In this document: in pieces, positions 9,738 to 18,153 of the stretch | Layout: each line of letters opens with the position of its first letter | Position numbering within the stretch: position 1 is the stretch's first letter | Source of the DNA: UBA1858 sp963976865 | GTDB taxonomy: Bacteria; Pseudomonadota; Gammaproteobacteria; UBA4575 | Assembly (NCBI GenBank): GCA_963976865.1 | Contig: CAXBLY010000006.1 | Coordinates: 1 to 64,000, forward strand | Reading direction: 5' to 3' | DNA length: 64,000 nucleotides | Made by a program: the position numbers and the translations under genes | Notes under the pieces: model-generated | The model's input: the letters and a program-made list of their open reading frames with translations, nothing else | What the model was told of the DNA's origin: nothing | Databases searched by the model: none

Positions 9738-11527
9738 AAATCATCTTCCTGATATGGGTCTTCATGCCCGCTTATGTTTTATCTGATAACAGCTCACTTC
9801 AAAGACATGCCTATGAAAACAATAGTGTGTATGCACCACTAAAACAGGCATTACCAGCGGGTACCTATGTCACGGACAAAGGCACAATTGAATTGCCAGC
9901 CGCGTTTCAGGGAAAGCCTTTTATTATTGCCGTACGTGACCCTGACTGTCCTGTATCGCGCAAATATTCATCTTACTTAAGACAGCTTCAAAAGAATAAC
10001 CTGGGTCTCGTATTTCTGCTTAGCGGGAACATGGCAAGCATGGAAACAGCAATCAAAGATCAGTCCCGTCATCAACTTGATGGCCATTATTTACTGGATA
10101 CAGATGCCAGACTTAGTCAATGGCTGGGCGTACACACAAGTAGTGAAGTATATCTTTTTGATGAGGAATCACGGCTGCGTTATCGAGGTGCCATTAATGA
10201 TCAATTTGGAATTGGATTCAGCCGTACCAGTGCACAGGAACATTTTCTGGAAGATGCCTTATATGCGCTGAATGCAGGTATGGAGGTCAGCATCCCTTCA
10301 ACAAATGCACCGGGATGTATTATTGAAACAGAATTAATAAGCAGTGCACCTGACTCAACAACCTGGCATAAGCAGGTATCCCGACTGTTTGCCAGCAAGT
10401 GTCAGTTGTGTCACCGGCCTGGTCAGGCGGGACCATTTCCACTGGAAACATATCAGCAGGTGAATGATCGTAAAGCGATGATTCGTTATGTGCTGGATAA
10501 TAAAATTATGCCGCCGTGGTCCAATGTTGAACATGGTGAACGCTGGTTAGGTGAACGTTATCTTTCTCAAAGTGATCGTCAGTTAATCATTGACTGGATA
10601 GATGCGGGTGCACCAGAAGGTGATGAAAACGATGCTGCTCCTGAATATTTGTGGTCATCCGGCTGGCAATATGGTGAACCGGATGTGGTGCTGAAGAGTC
10701 CTCAGACGTTGATCATTCCTGCCGACGGTGATGTCGCTTACAAATATGTCAGTATTCCTACTGATTTCGATGAAGACAAATGGGTGCATACCATCGAGGT
10801 AGCCACAGAAGCGCCCCAGAATACACATCATATTATTTTGTTTGTTTTACCGCCTGAACAACTGCAGGATAAATTCTTTCCGGGCGTGTCCCAGGGAACG
10901 GCACTGAGTCGTAAACAGATGCACATGCTGGCATTGCGCGGTTACTTTAGTGGTTATGTGCCAGGGTTACCAGGGACGAGTTATCAGAAAGGTATGGCAA
11001 AGTTATTGCCAAAAGGGTGGCGTATCGTTCTGCAGATACATCATCAGACAAATGGTCTGGAAACGAAAGACCGTCCAGGTGTTGGTCTTCAGTTCACCAA
11101 ACAGCGACCTGCCAAAGTTGTTCAAACATTGGCAGCATCAGAGGTTGACTTGAAAATTCCGGCTGGCGATTCGGATCATCTGGAAACGGCAGAATATGAA
11201 TTCGACAGCAATGGTCAAATAATTGGTTTTTTCCCGCACATGCATTTGCGGGGAAGTGCATTTCGCTATGAGTTGGTGCAGCCTAATGGCATCAGGGAGA
11301 CATTATTGAACGTGCCGAAATTTGATCCTAACTGGCAACTCTATTATCCGTTAGAAAAACCTGTACAGATCAAATCTGGTTCGGTGTTACATGTTAGTGG
11401 CTGGTATGATAACAGTCAGGAAAATGTAAACAATCCGAATGCAAATGTAGATGTTCGTTTTGGACTACGCACACGCGATGAAATGTTAATTGGTTATTTT
11501 GACTGGGTGGGAAACAATCCACAGTAA
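9728..11527 (+). CDS. Secreted redoxin / cytochrome c / copper type II monooxygenase fusion
   Basis: A 599-residue protein with a signal peptide (1-19) and three modules. Residues 40-185 are thioredoxin-like with a single Cys (DPDCPVSRKY, C74). Residues 215-295 form a haem c domain (CQLCH, C225/C228/H229, with M261 in IMPPW as likely axial ligand). Residues 320-595 match the two-copper core of peptidylglycine and dopamine monooxygenases: H367/H368 and H438/H439 for the CuH site, HMH (H504, H506) and M586 in DEMLIGY for CuM. All expected ligands are present, so it is probably an active periplasmic hydroxylase; the substrate is unknown. The haem domain could feed electrons in place of ascorbate (inference). 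Confidence 0.82.
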   Translation: MRLKIIFLIWVFMPAYVLSDNSSLQRHAYENNSVYAPLKQALPAGTYVTDKGTIELPAAFQGKPFIIAVRDPDCPVSRKYSSYLRQLQKNNLGLVFLLSGNMASMETAIKDQSRHQLDGHYLLDTDARLSQWLGVHTSSEVYLFDEESRLRYRGAINDQFGIGFSRTSAQEHFLEDALYALNAGMEVSIPSTNAPGCIIETELISSAPDSTTWHKQVSRLFASKCQLCHRPGQAGPFPLETYQQVNDRKAMIRYVLDNKIMPPWSNVEHGERWLGERYLSQSDRQLIIDWIDAGAPEGDENDAAPEYLWSSGWQYGEPDVVLKSPQTLIIPADGDVAYKYVSIPTDFDEDKWVHTIEVATEAPQNTHHIILFVLPPEQLQDKFFPGVSQGTALSRKQMHMLALRGYFSGYVPGLPGTSYQKGMAKLLPKGWRIVLQIHHQTNGLETKDRPGVGLQFTKQRPAKVVQTLAASEVDLKIPAGDSDHLETAEYEFDSNGQIIGFFPHMHLRGSAFRYELVQPNGIRETLLNVPKFDPNWQLYYPLEKPVQIKSGSVLHVSGWYDNSQENVNNPNANVDVRFGLRTRDEMLIGYFDWVGNNPQ

Positions 11528-11544
11528 CCTGTAAAAAATTCTTC

Positions 11545-11568
11545 GAAAATTTTATGCGTGGAATTTTC
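11545..11568. terminator. Possible bidirectional terminator hairpin
   Basis: Arms GAAAATT and AATTTTC are separated by 10 nt, between the convergent monooxygenase and globin genes. The stem is short and AT-rich, so the call rests mainly on position. Confidence 0.4.
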
Positions 11569-11572
11569 TGCG

Positions 11573-12007
11573 CTAGACTTTATGTTTTCTGACCAGATTC
11601 TCTGCATGGATGAGTTCGTTGCTTAAACTGTCAAATCCGTAACGCCATGCGTTAATCAGTTCTTTTGTGGCGGCGTTACCAAGTACACTCTGTATAGCGT
11701 TTATAAATGCTTCTTTCATGTAAGGGTAGTATTCGTTTTTAATATCAGCCTGTATATGGACATGCGCAATAGTGTCAAGTTTGTGATAGAAAAGCTCATA
11801 ATTATCAGCTTCAATACAATAAAATAGAATTGCGTCTATTAGTTTTTTGCCCTGAACAGATGATGTGTTCCTGAATTTGGATTTAAGCTCAGGGTGCTTT
11901 TCAAACATGTTTTCATATGTCTGTTTGCCTATTTCATCTCCATGTTTTTTTATCAGGGCATAACTTCTCTTCAATGCTTCAAGATGAATAATATTTGCGC
12001 TTAACAT
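11573..12007 (-). CDS. Single-domain globin
   Basis: A 144-residue globin resembling the haem domain of flavohaemoglobins and Vitreoscilla haemoglobin. Helix pattern KRSYALIKKHGDEIGKQTYENMF, then KHPELKSKF (CD region), and the proximal His in TIAHVHIQADIKNEYYPYM near residue 84. There is no reductase domain, so it needs an external electron donor. Likely roles are binding O2 or NO in the cytoplasm. It begins 5 nt downstream of a cytochrome c gene, forming a two-gene operon. Confidence 0.85.
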   Translation of the reverse strand: MLSANIIHLEALKRSYALIKKHGDEIGKQTYENMFEKHPELKSKFRNTSSVQGKKLIDAILFYCIEADNYELFYHKLDTIAHVHIQADIKNEYYPYMKEAFINAIQSVLGNAATKELINAWRYGFDSLSNELIHAENLVRKHKV

Positions 12008-12012
12008 ACTGG

Positions 12013-12447
12013 TTAATTTTGTTGTATTGAGTCGAGATACATGAGTAGTTCAAAAATACTTCCACGAACCAGAGTGTCAGCATGGTCTCCTGACACTGAT
12101 ATCCAGGTTGATGATTTGAATCGGTCTCCCCAGATCGGCATGTATCGAGGGCCATGCAATAAAACTTCTTCTCTACCGTCCACCATAAGATAAACCTCTT
12201 TAAATGGAAAATGCCCACCGTTGTCTGTCTTTAGCAGAGTCAGATCCGGGGTATCAATGGTAAGCAGTTTTGAAAATACGCCATCGCCTTTAGCGCTGTT
12301 GCCGTGACATAGAGAACAGTTGTCCATGAACTGACGTTTCCCTTCTTCTATGGTGTCATAGGGTTCTTCTGCCAGGCATGACTGCAGCGGGATGTAAGAT
12401 ATTACTATTAGCAGCAATATATGCTTTATCTTCTGAGTGATGTTCAT
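12013..12447 (-). CDS. Small periplasmic class I cytochrome c
   Basis: Signal peptide (about 1-26, ending SCLAEE), then one haem-binding motif CSLCH (after FMDNC) and a candidate Met ligand in RYMPIWGDRF. 144 residues. It is the first gene of a two-gene unit with the globin. The neighbouring convergent gene also encodes a haem c domain, so this stretch appears devoted to periplasmic electron transfer. The exact partner is not determinable. Confidence 0.85.
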   Translation of the reverse strand: MNITQKIKHILLLIVISYIPLQSCLAEEPYDTIEEGKRQFMDNCSLCHGNSAKGDGVFSKLLTIDTPDLTLLKTDNGGHFPFKEVYLMVDGREEVLLHGPRYMPIWGDRFKSSTWISVSGDHADTLVRGSIFELLMYLDSIQQN

Positions 12448-12625
12448 TCAATGCACCTGTGTGATTATCTATAGTGAATTTTAATCAAACATAGTGAGAT
12501 GACATTGATATAGATCATGATCAAGCCATTTGCCTGCCTGGGGCTATTGTAAGCGGGACTTTATAATCAAATAATGACGTGATTGATGTGTGTCTGGAGA
12601 TTTGTCATTTATACAGCCTGGACTG

Positions 12626-13642
12626 CTAGTCCCTGCCTATCGCTATTTTGCCGGACAAATAGTTAATCTGATCTCTGATTTTTTCTATTTTACTTTTCTT
12701 TTGCTCCTGCATCGCACGTTGACCATCATTTAACAGATCATCAATAATATGATGTTTTTCTGGCTGGTACATAACAACTTCATAGGAAAACGACACTGAT
12801 ACATTGAGTCCCGTCTGTTTTACCTTGTCATTGAAGCTCCTTGTTATACTACTCAGATAGTCGTCTAATTTTTCAGAGCTTATATCAAATAGCAGTGTCA
12901 CGAATTCATCTTTCTTAAGTCTGGCGCAAATATTTGGTTCAATTGCATGCTTCTTTAAAGAATCTGCAAACCCCAGTAATAGTTTGTCAGCCACGGAATC
13001 ACCGTATTTTTCATTTATTGAGCTGAAATTATTTATATCAAGGCAGATCAGGCCCGCTTTAATTTCATGTTTATGTGAGAGTGAAAGCCCTTGGCTTGCT
13101 AGCGCAATAAAACCACGTCGATTTGAAAGGTTGGTTGTATGATCAAAAGTAGTGATTTGTGTAATAGCAATTTCACGCTCAGCCAGATAAGCCAGATCTT
13201 GTAACGCCTGAATCTGAGTTGCATTTAAAACGCGAGGTTTAGTATCTATTATACAAAGTGTACCCAGCATTTCTCCTGTCGCTGCTTTTAACGGGATGCC
13301 AGCATAAAACCGAATGTTAGGTTCGTTTAACACCAGCGGATTGTCAGCAAACCTTATGTCATTATGTGTATCAGGAATAATAAATGGTTCATCACCCAAA
13401 ATGGCATGTCCGCAAAATGAAATGTCTCTTGCTGTTTCTCTCACAGGTAAGCCTACACATGATTTAAACCATTGTCGTTGCGAGTCAACCAGACTCACTA
13501 ATGAAATAGGAACGTCGAATGAGTTTTTTGCCATTCTTGTTAATCGATCAAATCGCTCTTCTGATGGAGTATCTAATACATTCAACTCTTTCAGTGCTGC
13601 AATGCGTTTGTCTTCATTTTTTGGGAAATTAGGTTTAATCAC
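12626..13642 (-). CDS. GAF sensor protein with degenerate GGDEF domain
   Basis: Cytosolic signalling protein of 338 residues. Residues about 25-160 form a GAF domain (RLTRMAKNSFDVPISLVSLVDSQ, split by conserved RQWFKS and ISFCGHAIL). Residues 165-325 form a GGDEF fold (TTNLSNRRGFIAL, DINNFSSINEKYGDSVADKLL). The active-site motif reads LKKDEF instead of GGDEF, so the first two glycines that hold GTP are lost and cyclase activity is unlikely. It may be a GTP or c-di-GMP sensor or a partner protein (inference). It is transcribed alone. Confidence 0.85.
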   Translation of the reverse strand: MIKPNFPKNEDKRIAALKELNVLDTPSEERFDRLTRMAKNSFDVPISLVSLVDSQRQWFKSCVGLPVRETARDISFCGHAILGDEPFIIPDTHNDIRFADNPLVLNEPNIRFYAGIPLKAATGEMLGTLCIIDTKPRVLNATQIQALQDLAYLAEREIAITQITTFDHTTNLSNRRGFIALASQGLSLSHKHEIKAGLICLDINNFSSINEKYGDSVADKLLLGFADSLKKHAIEPNICARLKKDEFVTLLFDISSEKLDDYLSSITRSFNDKVKQTGLNVSVSFSYEVVMYQPEKHHIIDDLLNDGQRAMQEQKKSKIEKIRDQINYLSGKIAIGRD

Positions 13643-13884
13643 TGCCTTATTCTCTATTGTGTCTTAAACAGGCATCGGCTTAATTTTAAAACCCTTTAAC
13701 ATGAAAATATTGTCAATAGTATTATTTGTAAACTGTTAAGTGAAATAACAGATTATCCGGTCGAAAAGCAATGATTTTAACTGCTGCTAAGTTATTAATT
13801 TAGCTGATAATTTATGTTGATTTTTAGAAAATTCCGCATGATAATTTTCAGACACATAAACCACGTTATTTAAGGAATAGCTGA

Positions 13885-14433
13885 ATGAAAGATCCACTGA
13901 TTTTTAAAACCGGAGAGGCCACTGTCTATGCAAGTCATGATCAGGGCACTGATGCCATGCCGGAAATTGTGCTGGGGCGAGTTGATGGTCCAGTCGGCCA
14001 GGCCTTTGCAAACCTGATGGGGCAGACGGAAGGACATACTCGTATGTTTGCTGTTCGTGCCTGTAACCAGCAGGTTAAGCCAGCGACATTAATTGTGCCA
14101 AAAGTGACAATGAAAGATATTAAATATATCAATCTCTTTGGCGGAGTCGTTCAGTCAGCCGTAGCAGATGCTGTTCTTGATTCGGTGATTGAGAATACTA
14201 TTTCACGTGATGATGTGAATGACTTATGCATGATTGTATTACTCTGGATAGCACCAGACTGTTTGCCTGATCCAGACAAGAAAGATTTGTATCGTACCAA
14301 TTATGAAGCAACCAAACTTGCCATTAAACGCGCAATGAATGACGAGCCATCAATCGATGAATTGATTGAAAATCGTAAAAAAATCTGGCATCAGATGTAC
14401 AATCCTGAAACAGGTGAGTCACTCTGGGATTAA
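13885..14433 (+). CDS. Fae (formaldehyde-activating enzyme) homolog lacking the expected catalytic His
   Basis: Residues 10-160 align with formaldehyde-activating enzyme, which joins formaldehyde to tetrahydromethanopterin: GEATVYASH, GPVGQAFANLM, KPATLIVPKVTMKD, INLFGG and the NYEATKLAIKRAM end motif. In M. extorquens Fae, as I recall it, the segment AHIDLIIG carries the proposed general acid His22. Here the aligned segment is AMPEIVLG, with Met25 in its place. A His at position 18 is nearby but not aligned. The window contains no other methanopterin or methylotrophy gene. It is therefore a divergent Fae paralog with uncertain activity. Confidence 0.75.
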   Translation: MKDPLIFKTGEATVYASHDQGTDAMPEIVLGRVDGPVGQAFANLMGQTEGHTRMFAVRACNQQVKPATLIVPKVTMKDIKYINLFGGVVQSAVADAVLDSVIENTISRDDVNDLCMIVLLWIAPDCLPDPDKKDLYRTNYEATKLAIKRAMNDEPSIDELIENRKKIWHQMYNPETGESLWD

Positions 14434-14449
14434 AGCAGGCGGGTATCTA

Positions 14450-14477
14450 TTAGAGATGATTTAATAGTCATCTCTAA
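14450..14477. terminator. Bidirectional terminator-like hairpin
   Basis: Perfect 10-bp arms TTAGAGATGA and TCATCTCTAA with an 8-nt loop, located between the fae homolog and the convergent small ORF whose stop codon it overlaps. A weak T run only; position supports a shared terminator. Confidence 0.6.
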
Positions 14478-14646
14478 TGACGGCATTTCTTTCTGTCGGT
14501 TTTATTGAATTAACAAAATCATATACATGTGACATCGCAACCAGATAAGCTTGATGTCCATATACCTCAAATGAATTTGTCTCACTTAGACGATTCAATT
14601 CCCTGTCTGCTTCTCTCAGGTGATAAAGCACCTTTTCAATGTCCAT
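14461..14646 (-). CDS. Small hypothetical protein (61 aa)
   Basis: A 61-residue cytosolic protein, predicted mostly helical (MDIEKVLYHLREADRELNRL...). It has a plausible ribosome binding site AGAGGA about 8 nt before the ATG. The family is not recognised. Its stop lies inside the hairpin shared with the convergent fae homolog, which suggests a genuine transcription unit. Confidence 0.5.
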   Translation of the reverse strand: MDIEKVLYHLREADRELNRLSETNSFEVYGHQAYLVAMSHVYDFVNSIKPTERNAVIRDDY

Positions 14647-14792
14647 CTATACGTTCCTCTGATTTTCTTTCTGATTGACTGCCAATACAACAAGCTATCA
14701 AATTTATCACTAATAAATGTGATGATTCCTGTGAAATATTTATACTTGTATTTGAACCTGTTGAATTATATGAACTGGGTCACATTGTCATC

Positions 14793-14927
14793 ATGCATTT
14801 TAACAATTGTTTAACTTTGCTCAGACTTGATGACAGGCATTGTTACATTTATGTGTCAAAAACCAATGGAATTAAAAACATATTAGCTGGTAAAGATATA
14901 TTAGAACAACTTCACAAAGATGGCTGA
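14793..14927 (+). CDS. Possible small ORF or 3' remnant
   Basis: Open frame running from 14679 to a TGA at 14925-14927. The only ATG (14793) gives 44 residues ending KNILAGKDILEQLHKDG, with protein-like composition. There is no good ribosome binding site. It may be a small gene or the tail of a lost one; low confidence. Confidence 0.25.
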   Translation: MHFNNCLTLLRLDDRHCYIYVSKTNGIKNILAGKDILEQLHKDG

Positions 14928-15039
14928 ACCTTAAAATTAAACAGTGTGTTTTAACTGTTATGTTAGTGTCTTCACATATTTTTCGTATAAAATTAAATAA
15001 AACACTATCAGACCACTATTATTTATACGAGGTGATGTG

Positions 15040-15177
15040 ATGTCTGATCCAACTGATAGCTCTATAAGCGATATTCTGGAAGATTTAAACTACGCGCTTG
15101 ATGAGGAAAGTAGTGAATGTCTTACTGATCTCGAGTTTGAAGAGTTGATGGAAGCGCTGGATAACCCGGGCCTGTAA
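15040..15177 (+). CDS. Small, very acidic protein (45 aa)
   Basis: ATG at 15040 preceded by a strong GAGGTG ribosome binding site with 5-nt spacing. The 45-residue product begins MSDPTDSSISDILEDLNYAL and ends LMEALDNPGL, with about 14 Asp or Glu residues and almost no basic residues. It is probably an amphipathic helical protein or interaction peptide. The family is not recognised. It lies alone between the 61-aa ORF and the creatininase-like gene. Confidence 0.55.
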   Translation: MSDPTDSSISDILEDLNYALDEESSECLTDLEFEELMEALDNPGL

Positions 15178-15505
15178 AAAACTGCGAGATAGGCAAACTG
15201 AATTCAGTGTGCTTTCTGAGTTCAGTGATTTTCTTGTGTCATTCTATTACGGTGAATGACAAATATTTACTCACAATTTCGTAGATCCAGATAACCTGCC
15301 TGACTGATCTTTTCAGAGACAGTGATACTCTTTTGCATTCTTCCTGCAATAGCTATAAACTTTTTCATGCTATATAAATACTTTTTAATGCGCTGGTTAT
15401 TTAGCAGGGCTCTCCAATGGCACTTTGTAAAATTAATATTTTCGATCTGATTGTGGTATTTCTAATGAACAAGGGTTGTTTAAGCAGTGAGTCTATTATC
15501 CTTCT
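15178..15505. other. Intergenic region without a recognised gene
   Basis: A 328-bp spacer before the creatininase-like gene. I find no ORF with a ribosome binding site and no strong hairpin. Confidence 0.45.
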
Positions 15506-16243
15506 GTGAATCGAGATCACTCAATATTTGCTGAAACCTCCACATGGCCGAAAATACAACAGGCTATCAACCGGAATTTAACCTGTATTATACCGGTTGG
15601 AGCATCGTGTAAAGAGCATGGCCCGCACCTGCCGTTAAACACAGATTACATACAGTCTGCATGGCTCTGTGAGCAACTTGCACGACGCTTTCCCCTCATT
15701 GTCTGGCCGACCATTAGCTTTGGTTACTACCCGGCATTTGTCGATTATCCTGGAAGCTGGTCAATCTCTGAAGAGACTTTCATTCAGTGCGTACATGATA
15801 TAATTGAAAGCATTGCCAGACATGGCAATAACAGAATTATTCTGATCAATACAGGTATCAGCACAATCAAGCCAATAGAACAAAGTCTATTACAGTCTGC
15901 TCACTGCCAGCGAATAAAGTTAATTAATGTTTATTCCGGAGAACATACCCAAAAGACAATTGAAAAAATTGAGGAACAAAGACAGGGTGGGCACGCAGAT
16001 GAAATTGAGACTTCAATTATGCTGGCAATAGATGAAAGTCTGGTGGATATGAGTCTGGCCCGGGAAGGACTGCAAAATATAAATGATGGACCTTTAAATC
16101 TGCATGACCCTGATAAACCAAATTACTGCCCAACAGGTAGCATGGGTAATCCAATGCTGGCAAGTCAGGAAAAAGGTACAAAAATACTTGAAGCAATGCT
16201 GGATGATTTGATAGAAATAATTGAACCTATTACTCAACAATAA
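15506..16243 (+). CDS. Creatininase family amidohydrolase
   Basis: A 245-residue metal-dependent hydrolase of the creatininase fold. Conserved elements: IIPVGASCKEHGPHLPLNTD (metal ligands Glu, His and Asp), ILINTG and QGGHADEIETSIML (His and Glu ligands). The family includes creatinine amidohydrolase, deformylases of flavin-type pathways and MftE peptidases, and the substrate cannot be assigned here. Start is GTG at 15506. It is followed after 3 nt by ychJ, so the two are probably co-transcribed. Confidence 0.82.
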   Translation: MNRDHSIFAETSTWPKIQQAINRNLTCIIPVGASCKEHGPHLPLNTDYIQSAWLCEQLARRFPLIVWPTISFGYYPAFVDYPGSWSISEETFIQCVHDIIESIARHGNNRIILINTGISTIKPIEQSLLQSAHCQRIKLINVYSGEHTQKTIEKIEEQRQGGHADEIETSIMLAIDESLVDMSLAREGLQNINDGPLNLHDPDKPNYCPTGSMGNPMLASQEKGTKILEAMLDDLIEIIEPITQQ

Positions 16244-16246
16244 GCG

Positions 16247-16630
16247 ATGGAAAATACGTGTCCTTGCGGTAAAGCCAAACCACTAAAGCAGTGTTGCGGG
16301 CGCTTTCACTCGGGTGGTCAATACGCAAGAACGCCGGAACAATTAATGAGGTCACGTTATAGCGCTTATGCCATAGGTGGGCTCGGGGAGTATTTGTTAA
16401 ATACATGGCATCCGGCGATGAATAGTGACTTATCAATAGAGGAGCTCTCACACAAAACGCATGAATGGATCAAACTTGAAATACTGAATAAAACCCAGAA
16501 AGGTGATGAAGGTAGCGTCGAATTCAAGGCTTATTATGTTGATGATAAAGGCAGCAAAAATACTTTGCATGAAAATTCATATTTCCAGAGAGTTGCAGGG
16601 AAATGGCTATATGTTGGTGCTGTACAATAA
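16247..16630 (+). CDS. ychJ: YchJ family (UPF0225) SEC-C zinc-motif protein
   Basis: A 127-residue protein with an N-terminal zinc-binding SEC-C-like motif (CPCGKAKPLKQCCGRFH) followed by the conserved RTPEQLMRSRYSAYAIG segment and a cystatin/NTF2-like body. It is full length for YchJ, whose function is unknown. It starts 3 nt after the creatininase-like gene. Confidence 0.88.
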   Translation: MENTCPCGKAKPLKQCCGRFHSGGQYARTPEQLMRSRYSAYAIGGLGEYLLNTWHPAMNSDLSIEELSHKTHEWIKLEILNKTQKGDEGSVEFKAYYVDDKGSKNTLHENSYFQRVAGKWLYVGAVQ

Positions 16631-16676
16631 ATGTGTCGCATGACAGCTGGCAGTGCATTGTTAGGTCCTTTTTGAA

Positions 16677-18101
16677 CTAATCTCTGCGCTTGAAGTTTCC
16701 GATATCACCCTGAAGTATTAAATCTCCACGGCTGTTTTCAACGATTGATATGGTTGGCAGGGATTGATTTTTTCTTCTGAAATGAGTTCGATTGACTGGA
16801 ACAAGTTCGTATGCGGGTGAGGAATTATAACGTATATATAGCTTATTCTCGTTTATAAATATGTTTGCCACGCTGGTTTCTTTATTATCCCATGCGAATC
16901 TATTAGTTACAGAGATATAGTCACCGCTTATTTGATTGATTTGCCTTAAAGTTAATTTATGGACTGGCGGCAATGCTTTTGCTTTTATGCCACGTGTAAG
17001 CCACATTTCTATATGTTTTGTCATTGCCTTGATAGCTTTGTTGTTATAACTGTTAATTGCTATAAAGTAGCCTCGATTGTTTTCTCTGGTATAACCATAT
17101 CGGCTAAGGTATCCATCAGCATCGCCGCCGTGCCCATGAAAAAGCACATTATTGCTTATCCACTGGTAATTACCTGGAGCATATCCATAGGTCAGCCCAT
17201 GACGTGCAGCTAAACTGGTTGCAGGATGTTCAAAAGTATTGATCGATGATCTTGTTAGGATTGTCCTGTCGTTTACAGATTTTCCATGATTGATTAACAT
17301 GCTGACAACTGATGCCATTTCATCCGCACGTATATTCAGTGCGCCATACGCTCGATACAGCATATGCCAATAGGGAATAACAGATACTCCATCCCGGTCG
17401 TAACCGGTTGCCAGGTATTGATCCGTCAGTTCATTTTGAAAGAATGTTGCGCTGTTTAAATTTAACGGGTCAAAAATTTCTGTCTGTACATAATCTTCAA
17501 ATTTCCTGCCTGTTATGACTTCAATGACCTTTGAGACTATGCCTGCACCTGAATTTGTATAGGAATAATATTCTCCTGGCAGCCATTTTGTAATTCTTGA
17601 ATTTTTATCATAATTAAAAGATTGTTCAAGAGCCCAGCCGCTTTGTTTGAAATCAAATTCATGGCTGCTGAGGTCTTGAAAACCTGCAGTGTGTTCAAGT
17701 AATTGTGCTACTGTTATTTTTACTCTGTCACTATAACGATTCACATAGGGTAGAGGGTCCAGGTAATCTGAGATTAACGAAGACAATTCCAGTTTATTTT
17801 GTTCAATCAGCTTTAACACAGCTAATGCAGTAACTGTCTTTGTGATTGAACCGACACGTAATATAGTGTCTTCTGTTACTTTCGTATTCGATGTCCGATC
17901 AGCAAGTCCGAAATAATTTTCATGCGTGATGCCATGCTCGTTAACCAGAATTACTGACACACCGGCAATGTTATGGTTTTTTTGAATAGATTCAATTTCC
18001 GATAATAACTTAAAGTAGCCATCATCACTTTCATTTGCGTAACAGACAGTCACGATAGTAATATTGATAAGTACCAATATGGAAAGTAGATATTTATTCA
18101 T
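16677..18101 (-). CDS. Periplasmic class C beta-lactamase-like serine hydrolase
   Basis: Member of the serine beta-lactamase/DD-peptidase superfamily (PF00144). The motifs are SITK (SxxK nucleophile and Lys) in VGSITKTVTALAVLKL, YSYTNSG (YxN), and FHGHGGD in the KTG-like position. I place the start at ATG 18101, which gives a clean signal peptide (MNKYLLSILVLINITIVTVCYA); the open frame extends to 18128 but adds a poor N-terminus. A roughly 90-residue C-terminal lipocalin-like domain follows. The substrate could be a peptide or ester; true beta-lactamase activity is not implied. It is divergent from the following metallopeptidase gene. Confidence 0.83.
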   Translation of the reverse strand: MNKYLLSILVLINITIVTVCYANESDDGYFKLLSEIESIQKNHNIAGVSVILVNEHGITHENYFGLADRTSNTKVTEDTILRVGSITKTVTALAVLKLIEQNKLELSSLISDYLDPLPYVNRYSDRVKITVAQLLEHTAGFQDLSSHEFDFKQSGWALEQSFNYDKNSRITKWLPGEYYSYTNSGAGIVSKVIEVITGRKFEDYVQTEIFDPLNLNSATFFQNELTDQYLATGYDRDGVSVIPYWHMLYRAYGALNIRADEMASVVSMLINHGKSVNDRTILTRSSINTFEHPATSLAARHGLTYGYAPGNYQWISNNVLFHGHGGDADGYLSRYGYTRENNRGYFIAINSYNNKAIKAMTKHIEMWLTRGIKAKALPPVHKLTLRQINQISGDYISVTNRFAWDNKETSVANIFINENKLYIRYNSSPAYELVPVNRTHFRRKNQSLPTISIVENSRGDLILQGDIGNFKRRD

Positions 18102-18153
18102 CAGCGTTGTTGGATGTGCCTGAACCAAATTTGTTGTTACTGGTCAATTGTAT

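Noticed and set aside
14620..14814. 64-residue plus-strand hydrophobic ORF
   Set aside because: Overlaps the better supported 61-aa gene on the other strand, has AT-driven composition and no ribosome binding site.
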